Source of the DNA: Thalassia testudinum | Taxonomy: Eukaryota > Streptophyta > Magnoliopsida > Alismatales > Hydrocharitaceae | DNA: 64,000 bases | NCBI GenBank assembly: GCA_037157565.1 | Contig: JAZHRO010000062.1 | Coordinates: 2,170,001 to 2,234,000, forward strand | Direction: 5' to 3' | Notes under the pieces: generated by a model | Database searches by the model: none | What the model saw: the letters and a program-made list of their open reading frames with translations, nothing else | Told to the model about the DNA's origin: nothing | In this document: positions 1 through 10,999 of the stretch, piece after piece | Numbering within the stretch: position 1 is the first letter of the stretch | Layout: every line of letters begins with the position of its first letter | Position numbers and translations under genes: made by a program

Positions 1-1675
1 CTTGCATTTAGGGTAGTCTGTATAAAATTTAGGTTAATTGTCTCCTTTTATGGCTAAGGACAGGGCAACTTGTTATCGAGGCTTCAAATCGAAGATCCAA
101 CCTTACGGATCTGATCAGGGTGATGATTGGAGTTCAATGACTCCAAGAACGCCCTGATCGGACATCTGTAGCACCAAATAGAGACCGAGGAACTCTAAAG
201 ATTAAGGGCCAAGATGGTGTTAATCTGCACCTTAGACAACAAATCCGACCGCATGGATGGGTTCAGATCGACGATCGCAGCCTAACGGCACAAAAATCTG
301 TCCAATCAAACACCTGTGGCACCGTCTACAACACTCAGAAGATGGACAGCCAAGATGACTCCACGTGGCGCCATCTCAGCCGCCCAACCGACCCCAAGGA
401 CCCACCTTTGCTCTTCTTCATCCGCTCGATGAATCTCCACCATTGAATGCCCATCCAACAGCCACAGATCCACGCGCACAAATCCTCCGCGCGACACAAA
501 TGAAGGCGTAGCGCAGCGGTCGAGCGCCACTTCGCGAGCAAAGGGCGCGCATTCAAGCCGCGCTGAGCTCCTCAATTCAAATGGGCGTGGGTGCAGGCAC
601 GGGCAAGATTGGGTCATCAGATGAAGATCGGGCGACCAAGGGGAGGCATGGCGTGCGAAGGATCCTTCGATCGTGTACGCGCACGATGACACATGTCTAC
701 ATGCCTCATCGCAAGCGGGTGCATGGCAGAGGCATTTTGAACGGGAGCTGCAAGGATCAATCTCGACTGTCCGATCTCATGATCGAATGGCTGAGATCAA
801 TCCAAACATGCACGAGCGTTAGGACGCGAAAGAGGACCGAGCAAGCGCAGTGCGCGCACACGTCGTCCACAACAGACCTTTAGTGACGTTTAAGTCCATC
901 ACTAAAGGTCCCATATTAATGTTTTTGAAATTAAAATTTCCAAAATGCCCCCACTCCTTGTAACTATAAAAGAAGAACCCTACCCTACAAATTTCTCATC
1001 CCTTCTCTTCTCTCACCCCTTCCAAAGCTCTAAGAGCTTATCCCACACCCAGGATGCTCCTTTAGAGTAAAAATCATAATTTTTCCACCTTTGTCCCCCT
1101 TCGTGGAGCATCCTGCGGTTGTCCTCTCTCTGCATTCGGGAAGCGAATCCTGCAACGACGACGACGTGCTGCTTCGTTCCCATTCCTCCTGCTTCGTCAT
1201 CTTTCTTCCCACTTCGTTCCCCGTCTTCCAGGCATTGTCTCGCTTGGCTCGTCCTCCAAGCAATCATTGAGGAGGATATTTCTCTCTCTCCATTCTCTCT
1301 AATGCTTTCCAGAGTAGATTTACTGCTTTCTAGTGTATATTTCCTGCTTTCTAGTTGTAATGAGTAGTGTAATGAACAACTTATAATGAAATTCATGTTT
1401 ATTCTACCTCTCTTTCGATTTTATTTGTAATATTCTCTCTCTCTTCTATTTATTATTTGTTAAATAGATAGCTAGTTTTTTACCAGATAATCTGTTTCGT
1501 GACAAACAAATAAAAACGCATATTTTTAATCAAACATCTACCTCCTTGTGTTCGACCTGGAACTTCCTTACAAATTTTCAGTATAAATTTTATCTATTGA
1601 ATGGATTTCTTGACTCAAACTACGACGATGGGTTTTCGAATCCAACTTCGAATGCATAGTTTTCCACATTCAACA
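1..1675 (+). repeat. LTR of the L family, left end outside the window
   Basis: The sequence aligns by eye, in plus orientation, with the reverse complement of the E5 LTRs (40547-42199 and 46488-48150). The same landmarks appear in the same order: a GATCAGGG dyad (about 112-160), a G-box palindrome (350-377), a tRNA-like module (503-562), a TTTAGTGA dyad (875-910), a TATA box (965-970), an R/U5 stem (1051-1060 with 1105-1114), short repeats of the CTTTCTAG type (1308-1356), and a U5 motif near 1543. The right end is placed at TTCAACA (1675) by comparison with E5. No primer site follows, so this is a 3' LTR or a solo LTR. The left end and target duplication cannot be seen. Confidence 0.75.
965..970 (+). 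promoter_or_regulatory. TATA box of the LTR promoter
   Basis: TATAAA lies about 55 bp downstream of the TTTAGTGA dyad and about 80 bp upstream of the conserved R/U5 stem. The same spacing recurs in related LTRs (for example 33059-33066, and on the minus strand 41207-41213 and 47141-47147). Transcription would start about 30 bp downstream. Confidence 0.6.
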
Positions 1676-2571
1676 TCTTGCAACAAGCATGTCGGTGCAT
1701 GAAGAAGTTAATGTCTTAACAATTGGTGCTTTTCGGTAAATAGCCATCGCATAACTAGGATCGTGCGCACTGATATTGTCATCTATCTGGCGCATCCACA
1801 CGTCATTAGGCTTAATAATGCCACTGGCAACACATTTATACATAGGTTGGAAATCGACGTGCATTTCTAAGTAAGTAGCAAAAAGATCGAATCAACTTTG
1901 CTTTTCTAAACACCTCCCTAAGATCGACTGGGACTTACCGTCTTGTTATTTTACAAATATTTTTGTTTTGATCGGATTTCGAGCTATACTATGACATACG
2001 ACGATTTCCATATTCAAAAACGCGAGATCTGCATAGAACACCTACCCCAGACTAGCTCATAACTAGGATATCTAAGCTCAAAAGCCAAAATCTTGGATAA
2101 CATTATCTATGTCCCTATCCAACCTATCCCTAGCACTATCCTACTATCCATAACCCTAATCTACCTATCCTATACCCAATCCCCACCTTAGATACCTATT
2201 TACGTCCATACCTTACCTAATTGACTCAGTCTGAATCAATTGGGGTAGCCTACAGTCAATAGGGTCCATCGGACCTGATTGGACTAAACCTAAGTGATTG
2301 GACTCAATTGAGTCTAGTTATGGTGACCTAAACCTATTAGACCTAGCCACATCCAATTAGGTGCAGTATAACCTAATTTGGCAGTATAACCTAATTGGAT
2401 ACAACCAACTCTGATTAGGTTCAGTTGGAACCTAATTAGGTCAACCTAATTAGGCTCAGTCAGTCTAATTAGACCTAACCCAAATCCAATTGGGTGTCTC
2501 TACACCTAATTGGGTTTACACCTATCTAGATTAGGTCCCCATAGATCCAATTAGGTTCACACCTACCACAC
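1676..2571. other. Unassigned repeat DNA, then older LTR-like sequence (E0, left part)
   Basis: No convincing gene. 1676-1890 resembles nothing else in the window. 1910-2010 (CTCCCTAAGATCGACTGGG and following) resembles 17050-17150, a U5-like motif. 2030-2571 is G-poor, with many repeats of the TCCAATTAGG and CCTAATTGG type. It continues after E1 at 16094, so E1 interrupted it. CACAC at 2567-2571 is the left copy of the E1 target duplication. Confidence 0.5.
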
Positions 2572-3689
2572 TGATTGTATAGCAAAAATACACCAACAAT
2601 TGTGCCATCTTATGCTATTTCCAAGCATTGCCAGTGGATATTAGGAAGACATAGTCGCAATTGTAAAAATAAACGCATGCATGCATTTATTTGAGAGGGG
2701 AGGAGAGTGAATAAAATGGCCTTGGAATTAATGTTTTCCTCAAGTGTTGCCTCCCAAAATCACCATCCTCAATTTTTATTGACTTTGATTTTCTTCTTCT
2801 CCACGGCTGCAAGGCATGGCAGTTCTTCCACGCGCCATGCTCTGCAAGCAGGTCTCCCTGCCAGCCGCATGCACAGCCATGCATGCAGCCCAGGGCATGG
2901 CTATGCATTCCTCTTTCCTCTTTAAAAATAGCTCAGCCTTCTTCCTTGTGGCTGAGCCTGGTCCACACAAAAAAAAACACACGAACAGCACCTCCTTCCT
3001 CCAGGCCGCCCTCTCCCCTCCATACGTAGCCTCTCCTTCTAAGGAGCCACGCTGCGGGCAGGAGCAACTCACAGTGGTACACACCTCCACGCGGCTCAGG
3101 CGCCAGTTCCGCACCCTCTGCGTGCGCCTGCAGGCCGCCCTTGCCCCTCTCTGTGCCCCCTGTCGTAAAGCTTCGCCCGCGGCCCGGCCGGTTTCACGCA
3201 CGCCAGCCGGTAAACTTTTTGCCCCTGCACTATAGCCGCGATCTCACGCTGCTACAGTGCGGTGACCAGAAAGTTTCTCACTTTTCCGGTCACCAGGCAC
3301 TCTTTCTCCAGCCCGCGACCGCTGCCAACCCGTTCCCGCTCCACGCGCATGCCCGCTCTCGCGTAAGCCAGCGCCCACACCCATTTGCGCCCGCATCTTC
3401 ACCCGCTTCAGCGCCCGCCTCTTCGCGCAGCGTGGTGCACTGCAGTCCTTACGCCCACGCCCGCTCCCTTCTGCGTGCACGCGCCTACGCACCTGCGCCT
3501 ACGCGTGGCAACCAGACGTCGACCACTGCCTACGGACGACTTAACTCTCCGCGCTTCTTCACTCCAGCAAAAGCGCACTCTCTCTCTCTCTCACAGCACT
3601 CTCTCAATCTCTCCCACAGACATATACACACACACACACTCTCGTACACACACACTCTCACTTGTACGCCCCTGTATACACACTTATAT

Positions 3690-4080
3690 ATATATACCTA
3701 TATATAATTATATATATATACATATATATATATTAGTACCTATACAATTATATAAACGTATATATATATTATATATACATATATTAGTACCTGTACAATT
3801 ATATATATACATACATATATATATACATATATATATATATACACATAAATACATATATTTATATACGTATAAATATATATATATACATATATATATCTAT
3901 ATATATATATTATTACCTATACAACTAAGTATAAGTATATATATATATATACATATCTTTACATATCTATATATATATACATATATATATACACATATAT
4001 AGCTACAAATACACTTATATAATTATAACCATATATATATATACATATAGATATATATATTTACATATATACATATATAT
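3690..4080. repeat. TATA/ATAC-rich microsatellite in the E1 5' LTR
   Basis: Almost pure A/T with recurring ATATATAC and TATATATT units. The matching stretch in the 3' LTR is 14885-15410 and is longer, so the two copies have expanded or contracted independently since insertion. Confidence 0.9.
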
Positions 4081-4298
4081 TTTTCTTTTTTTCATATCAC
4101 CTACCGTACATTGTATCGCGGGAATATCTGCACCAGTTGCTAATATTCCCCGATACACGAATACAGAAAGCATTTTCGCATACATCTTTCATCCATCCAT
4201 CCTACACTCCACACGGCACATCGTCCTGTTGGTTGCGTCTTCCTAGACGACGATCGACTCGACACCATGCTACATGCCATCTCCACCTCCACCCCCAC

Positions 4299-4301
<3 letters not shown>

Positions 4302-4360
<59 letters not shown>
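4302..4360. repeat. (AT)n microsatellite, about 59 bp
   Basis: Uninterrupted AT dinucleotides in the U5 half of the E1 5' LTR. The 3' LTR copy (15618-15650) is about 33 bp, so the allele lengths differ between the two LTRs of one element. Confidence 0.95.
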
Positions 4361-4362
<2 letters not shown>

Positions 4363-4813
4363 TATTTCTATTTCTCTTTCCTACCATTAAAAAGATAAAA
4401 AAATATACAAAAGAGAAAAGATAATCCTTGACTTGCAGGTACTCAGTATTGCGAATAGCAAGACCAGTTTTGAATCCCTAATTTGGCTCAAAGCCAAGAA
4501 CCTAATTTTGAGGGTGTACCTCAAGGACAAAAATTATTACAAAAAAATCTTACATAGAAAAACACCAAAAACATAATAAACAAACGGAAGAGATTCGTTG
4601 TAGGAAAGGCGTAGAAACTTATTCACCTCTAATCCCACTTCCCTGAGTTCGACCCTGGGCCTAAAAGTGACCAAGATAAAATCAAGTAGGCCAGGTTAAA
4701 AAAATTTTTGTAAAGAGATGGTTAGGCTCGATTTAGCTTAACCACTATACTCATTTCAACGATTAAATCACCATATTAACACAACCTATCCGGGCCTGAC
4801 CATAGCTCTTTTC

Positions 4814-4831
4814 TGGCGCCGTTGCCAGGGA
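4814..4831 (+). other. E1 primer binding site (tRNA-Asp type)
   Basis: TGGCGCCGTTGCCAGGGA matches the complement of the plant tRNA-Asp(GTC) 3' end at 17 of 18 positions. It begins 11 bp after the LTR end, and minus-strand DNA synthesis would start here. Confidence 0.9.
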
Positions 4832-6292
4832 AGTGCGCATTCAAGTAAGTTTTTACTCCATTCCTTTAATTTTTTCTCTTCTCACACCCTTCTCTTCACG
4901 GGTGTTTTTGTTTGTTGCTGTGCAGGTGAACTTATTGCAAGGAGAAGACAGGCAGACGAAGTCGGAGACGTGGCCAGATCCAAGGCGGGAACGAGAGCGT
5001 GAAGACACAGGCACCGCACTAGAGCTTCGCACACATTGCTAAACAAGTAGGTCTTTCTTTCCTAGCAACTTAGGTCAACTTGTCACCTTAATAATAAAAA
5101 AAAACTAACTAAAAACACTTCTTTGTATCTCTTGGGGCAAGTGGATTAAAAATCACCTGTTTGATTATTTGTCATCACTCCCACCGCCCCGGGATTTCCC
5201 GCCAAACATCGCATAGCGAAGATCCTAGAATCTTGATTCTTGAATCTTTCGCCGTGTGAAGTAGTCCTTGAGGCAAAAATAAAAAGATTGATTGCCATCC
5301 CTCTTTGCCTCATTTATCTGCAATTCGAGATCACATTTTTGGTGGGGAGACTCGGAATTCAGTTGATTCCAACCCCACCACGACCTTTCACGTGCCTAAG
5401 ATTCGATCCTGAATACTTCAACCCCAACAATTTAATTTTTTTTATCTTATGGTTGAGCCTTGTGTGTGGACATCATTCTGGTGATTGGAAGCACTTGAAT
5501 TAAAGTGCTTTGGCTCCCTTTCACACTAATCTAAAATTGATTCGTGCATCCACACATAGAAATCTCCATCTAGGGTAGCCCATTGCAATTTAGCATGCAT
5601 CAACCAGCTGACATTGAAGAAGTATTTGTTGGGCTTAGAAGAAAACATGTATGCTCTCAAAACCCAGAGATTGGTTGAATTGGTAATTCAGAGAAATCCT
5701 AAAATCCATACTACTTAAGGCTGAATTCTAAAAACCATTCACCAATTAAAACTTTAATTCGGGGAGATTTCCCCGTTGAATGCTTGGATTACACACTTTA
5801 TAAAATCAATCACTTGGGCATTACCCGTAAATAACACCCTTCACATTCCAGAAGCACTTGATCCTAAGCCTCTAACTAAAATTGGTAGCAACTTGACCCT
5901 TATTAAGGATTGGAGGTCTAACTACCTGCGTGTAGCGCCTACGTGCTGGTGAGGGTTCCCGCGTGCTATCGGGTGTCTAAGACTAGGGCAAATAGCCTTT
6001 CAATCTGGCCCGGTGGTTCCGCGGTGCTCGCATTCGATTCCGTATTTCGTGATAGTAGGTAACTTAGATCTTTAGGTCTAAGGGCACACTGTAGATGTTA
6101 GGAATTTGATTATATTGATTTGTCATCAAGTGTACCTTTGCAGCATCATTTCTCTCATCTCCTTTTCCCTTCGTATCCCCCCAATTCTTCCTGCGGTAGT
6201 GCATGTTTGGGAGGAGATCACAAAACCCTAAATTGTGTGAATTGCCTAATAATTTTAGAAAAGAAGCCGAATCATCCTCCTCCTCCACAAAC
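4832..6292 (+). other. E1 leader, with a possible short intron
   Basis: No gag-like coding sequence. A splice-acceptor-like TTGCTGTGCAG ends at 4925. Candidate donors are GTGCGC (4833, directly after the primer site) and a canonical GTAAGT (4845), giving an intron of 93 or 81 nt. The remainder is mixed sequence without repeats. The segment before gag (about 6203-6240, GGAGATCACAAAA) is shared with E9 near 52170. Confidence 0.45.
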
Positions 6293-8070
6293 ATGGCTGC
6301 ACACCCACCCCCAAATCCTAAGGGAGGAAACCGCCCTCAAAACCCACCAGGTGGTGGAACCTTGGATCCCATAACCCGCCTCCAAGCCCAAATGGAAATG
6401 TATAATGAACAAATTGAAGCCATTAGGGAAACATTGGAGGAAATGCAGAACCCTCCCGAACGAGAGGAGCCTAGGTCTCTTAGCTCATATCAGAATCCCG
6501 CTGCTACATAGACCATAGGACAAATTCGGGTCCCCATGGGCGGGGACGACTTTGAACTAAAACCTAACATAATTGGCCTAATTAATTTTCACTTCCATGG
6601 TCTTGCAATTGAAGATCCTTTTCTCCACTTGGAAGACCTAACCTGATTGGCTGAAACAGTTAAACCAAGAAATATCGGGTTACCTATAGTCCTCATGAAA
6701 ATATTCCCGTTTTCATTGCGGGATAAAGCATCGCAGTGGTTACACACCCTTGGGAGAACCATCCACTCTTGGGAAGAGATGCGAACAGCGTTTCTCAAGA
6801 AGTTCTTCCCAATTGGGCGAACCAATGCGCTTCGCCGTGCTATCACTTCATTTACGCAACAAAACGGCGAACAGTTTCATGAGTCATGGGAGAGATATAA
6901 TGGCCTCCTCAGGAAGTGTCCGCACCACGGTCTGCCTAAGTGGCATATAGCCTATATTTTCTACTATGGGCTAAATGAGACTTTGAAGCAGATTGCAGAC
7001 GCTTCCTGCGGAGGGAATTTCATGAATAAAGATGAGAATGGAGCATTCAAATTATTTGAAAATATGAGTGAAAACTCAATGAACAATGCTTCCATTGTCG
7101 CCTTTAATCGTACCAGCCTACCCCGTAATGTCCACAAAGTTGACACGGGACCCTCCCATTCATCCACCGATCTCAGCCTTATCACACAGAAATTGGATGA
7201 AGTCTCCATCGTTCACAAGAAGCCGGACGAGCTTCCGGCCAACCCCGCCCGTTCTATGGCAAACACCCCCACCTCACCACTTCATCACAATTCCAATTCT
7301 TCCAATACCAGGCTTATCCCTAGAAACCCCGTAAGACCTTCCTTACCAAGTGTCGCGCCGAGCGATTCAGTAAGTCATGTGGATTTGGCTTCTGCGAGCC
7401 AGTATTTTGACATGGAGGACCAAGCCTCCATGTGCTCGGAAGCATATTTACATGCGGACGCATCTTCTGGCATAGAAGACGCCTGCGCCCTGGGGAACAA
7501 CCTGTTCTCTGCTACTTATAGCCCAGGGTGGCGAAATCATCCGAACTTCGCATGGTCCAACAACCCGCAGCGCCAAAACCCCGCGGGTGGACCAATGCGA
7601 CCGTCCGCACACGTCATCCCAAGGGCCCAGTCTAATCCTATGGCGAATCCGCCATCGGGTCCTTGCGTACTGCAAACAGAACACGCATCAAGTCCTCTTG
7701 ATAAATTGATGTGAATGATGAAGGAAATGTCGAAGCGCCATGAAGAGAACATGACCTCTCTTCAGCACCAATTGACGCAGCAAAATGCTGAGATCAGTCA
7801 ACTACGCATGGCGACTCGATCTCTGGGCACTCTTCCAACCAAACCTGTTCCCAACCCGCAAAATTTCGTACCCCGTGGTCCACAACCATAGGTACGACCT
7901 TCTTAGGGGCAGGTACATCAAATTCTACAGGCTCCGAGCATTCCACCGGGATTTCAGGCTAATCCCACTGCAGCACCTCACTCTTATATCCCTATTCCGA
8001 ACCCTCCTCCACCTTATGATCCCACTGGACCCGCATCGTCCAATGCGATCACTACGAGGAGCGGTAAGCT
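6293..8070 (+). pseudogene. gag: E1 gag, Athila-like capsid/nucleocapsid polyprotein, broken
   Basis: Gag forms the virus-like particle that packages element RNA in the cytoplasm. The start is placed at the ATG of MAAHPPPN because E9 begins the same way (MADQT). The frame reads a proline-rich N-terminus, a coiled-coil-like stretch (ARLQAQ-type, about residues 25-60), then the retrotransposon gag core (FPFSLRDKASQWLHTL, FHESWERYNGLL, and DASCGGNF through FENMSENS). These match E9 closely and are typical of Athila gag. A TTRSGK motif near 8050 marks the C-terminal side, as in other gypsy gag proteins. No CCHC zinc knuckle is seen. In-frame stops occur at 6509, 6644, 7712, 7889 and 7904. Protease follows in the same frame, so gag-pro was probably one ORF. 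Confidence 0.85.
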
Positions 8071-9151
8071 GACCGTCGATCCGCCTCGACCTGATCCTGG
8101 CTCGTCTTCTTCATCGCCCTCTCATTCAAGATGTGCACCGCATTCGCGAGAGGACGATAGACCCAAATTGGTGCCAGAATCAGTCCCATTCCCTAAGGCT
8201 CTACTGAGGGAGCCAAAAGGAAAGAAGAAGCATACACAGGCCTTTGATAACCTGCGTAATTTGTTCAAGGATGTAGAAATCAAGGTACCCCTGCTAGAGG
8301 CTATTGACCACATAACCACTATCGCCTGATTTTTCAAAGACTACACAACACCCTGGCGACAGTCAAAGAAAACTAAGAATCCGATGGTTCTCTCGCCTCA
8401 TGCGAGTTGTGCTATACTATCAAATCTACCACCAAAGCAGAAAGATCTGGGCACACCGCTTATTTCCTGTAGCATCTAGGGCTGCAATTTTAACCGTGCC
8501 CTGCTTGATCTAGGATCTTCCATCAATCTTATACCAACCATCATGCTAGAAAAATTTTCCTTGGGAAATCTGAAACCCACCCCTATCGCGTTATAGTTGG
8601 CAGATTGTTCTGTCAAAATTTCGAAGGGTGTGGTAGAAGACGTGGTGGTTAGGGTCAGCAATCTCTATTTTCCTGTTGACTTTCTTGTTTTAGATATGGA
8701 AGTTCCTAGCTCACTTTCTGATTGTCCGATCATCCTTGGTCCACCTTTCTTGGCCACAGCCCACACCCATATCGACTGCGAGTCGGGCTATATTGAGATT
8801 GCCGTTGGATCTGAAAAGCTCAAGCTTAACATCTTCAAGGCATCCAAGAACTTTGATTGCGATTGCATCGAGGATGACACGTCTGACAAGGACATGGCCG
8901 TCAGCGCATGTATCGGACTAATTGGGACCTATTCTGACTGCTGCAGACTGCCTTTAAACACTGAAGGTTGCCTGACCGACACATATGGTGACGTTCCCCC
9001 ATCCCTCCCTTGTCCCATACCTTCTCCTGACCAGACTTCTGACGAGGCTTTCTCCGCTTCCCATACCTCATGGTCTAAGTCATATCCGGGCTACTCACCG
9101 TCGGTCCACACTCTTGAAGATCAGATTGCCCTTTCTTTCCTGCCAAATTAG
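8071..9151 (+). pseudogene. pro: E1 aspartic protease region, broken
   Basis: This retropepsin-type protease would cleave the Gag-Pol polyprotein. It continues in the gag frame. A linker typical of Athila (PFPKALLREPKGKKKH) precedes the active-site segment LLDLGSSINLIP (about 8500-8535), in which D-L-G-S-S replaces the usual D-T/S-G. The flap and C-terminal half follow as VLDMEV and PIILGPPFLATA. E9 has the equivalent LIDLGASINL and RPFLTTA. In-frame stops lie at 8327, 8477, 8594 and 9149. The stop at 8594 replaces the Q of the usual LQLAD. A variable spacer joins this to the polymerase, where the frame changes between about 9150 and 9345. Confidence 0.83.
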
Positions 9152-9339
9152 GCAGATTTGCAACTCCACACTAGGACCTTGAGCCCACATACTACTCACT
9201 GGGGCTATTCCTTCTTGGATCCATTTATCCAAGAAGCCCCTCTTCTTGGCCAATCTGAGGGCCAACTTCTTCCTCTGACTTGTTTTCCGATCCACCTAGG
9301 ACACTCTCATCCCAAGAAATGCCAGATCTTTCACCATCC

Positions 9340-10990
9340 ACTCCCGAGCTGAAAGAGCTGCCTAGTACACTTAAGTATGTCTTCCTGGGACCAAATGAAA
9401 CGCTCCCTGTAATCATTAGATCAAAATTGACCAAGGAGCAAGAGTGAAAACTAACGAAGGTCCTTATGGAACACAAGGCAGCCATTGGATGGTCTTTATC
9501 TGACCTATCTGGCATTAGCCCCTCCTACTGCACTCACCGTATATATACGGAGGAGGAGGCTCGACCTTCCCGCGAGATGCAGCGACGTCTCAACCTTGAC
9601 ATGCAGGAGGTCGTTAAGAAGGAAATTTTTAAGTGGCTTGATGCGAGTATAATCTACCCGATCAGCGATAGCCCCTGGGTGAGTCTGATTCACGTCGTGC
9701 CCAAAAAGGCGGGACTCACCATCAATGTCAATGACAGGGGCGAATCCATCCCTACATGCACTCCTACATCTTGGAGAGTGTGTGTAGATTATAGGAAACT
9801 CAATGCTGCAACTAAGAAAGATCACTTTCCACTACCTTTCATTAACCAAATCCTAGAGCGGTTAGCAGGAAATAAATTTTTCTGTTTCCTAGATGGATTC
9901 TCAGGATATAACCAGGTGGCAATTGACCCCCAGGACCAAGAGAAAACCACCTTTACCTACCCCTTCGGCACCTTTGCATTTAGAAAGATGCCGTTTGGAC
10001 TTTGTAACGCGCCAGCAACTTTCTAGAGATGTACGCTGGCGATATTCCATGACATGGTGGGTGACTTTCTCGAGGTCTTCATGGTTGACTTTTCGATTTT
10101 CAGACCATCTTTCGATGACTGTCTTGCCAACCTGACCTGTATCCTTAGGAGATGTATTGATGTAAACCTCGTGCTTTCCTACCATAAAATGACTTTTTTC
10201 CTAGGAAAAAAGTCATTTTATGGTACACGAGGGAATTGTTCTCGGACATATCATCTCCGAAGGGGTATCGAGGCTGACAGAGCTAAGCTTGATGTAATTG
10301 CTGATTTACCTGTGCCTGGCTCTGTCAGACAAATCCGCTCCTTCCTGGGACACGTTGATTTCTATAGGAGATTCATCAAAGATTTCTCCAAGATTTCTCA
10401 ACCCTTGACTCATCTCCTATCGACCGATGTAACCTTCGATATGGGCCCCAACTGCATATGAGCATTCACGGAACTGCGTAATGCTGTCACCAAGGCCCCT
10501 GTTCTCCAACCACCTGATTAGTCCCTCGACTTTGAACTCATGTGTGACGCTTCCGACCTTGCAGTCGGAGCCATCCTAGGACAAAGACGCGATAGACACC
10601 CCTTCGTGGTGTACTACGCCAGTAAGACGTTGGACGAGGCCCAGCGTAATTATACTACCACTGAAAAAGAACTACTAGCAGTCGTCTTTGGGCTGGAGAA
10701 ATTCCGCTCTTACCTTCTGGGATCACATGTTATTGTTTTCACTGATCATGCGGCCATTCGCCATCTCATGCACAAGAAGGATGCCAAGCCTAGACTGATT
10801 CGTTGGATCCTTCTCCAAGAATTTGACATTGAGATCCGTGATAAGGCCAGAGCCCAGAATGTTGTGGCTGATCATCTGTCCAGACTGGACCCTGACCATA
10901 TTGGACTTACTCTACCGATTAATGAGATTTTTCCTGATGAGTACCTTTTGGCAATTAATGTGTCAAGTGGACCGTGGTATGCCGACATTG
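9340..10990 (+). pseudogene. pol: E1 reverse transcriptase and RNase H, broken
   Basis: RT copies element RNA into DNA and RNase H degrades the template. RT motifs are clear: WRVCVDYRKLN, FCFLDGFSGYNQVAI (first catalytic Asp present), and KMPFGLCNAPATF. The active-site box reads FMVDFS, where the family has two Asp residues (F-M-D-D), so one metal-binding Asp is lost at 10084-10086. RNase H keeps its acidic residues: CDASD (about 10540), TEKELLA, FTDHAA and VADHLSRL. Stops are at 9445, 10024, 10459 and 10519. A 46-bp palindrome (10180-10225) shifts the frame, and a missing base near 10260 shifts it back. RT is catalytically dead in this copy. Confidence 0.9.
10180..10225. repeat. 46-bp perfect palindrome inside RT
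   Basis: The arms are exact reverse complements about a centre at 10202/10203 (TTCCTAGGAA). The right arm encodes the expected RT residues SHFMV. The left arm is its inverted copy, so it looks like a templated insertion of local sequence rather than a conserved element. Confidence 0.95.
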
Positions 10991-10999
10991 CCAATTACC

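Larger units (their letters stand above)
2572..4802 (+). repeat. E1 5' LTR
   Basis: 2231 bp, beginning TGATTGTATAG and ending GACCA. It pairs with 13614-16093. The U3 has CATGCATG-type motifs (2674-2685 and 2870-2890) and a weak TATA-like CTTTAAAAATAG near 2920. A GC-rich stretch (3000-3560) is followed by CT and CA repeats and long AT-rich runs. The U5 carries the CCCTGAGTTCGACCCTGGG motif near 4641. It lacks a segment of about 160 bp that is present in the 3' LTR. Confidence 0.9.

Noticed and set aside
2707..3235. Open frames on both strands at 2.7-3.2 kb, repeated at 13.7-14.2 kb
   Set aside because: They lie in the GC-rich U3 of the E1 LTR pair and are explained by base composition and duplication, with no domain.
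3385..4002. Long open frames rich in Tyr-Ile repeats (also 14412-15103 and their reverse frames)
   Set aside because: They are translations of CA, CT and TA microsatellites inside the E1 LTRs; the matching LTR copy does not keep the frame.
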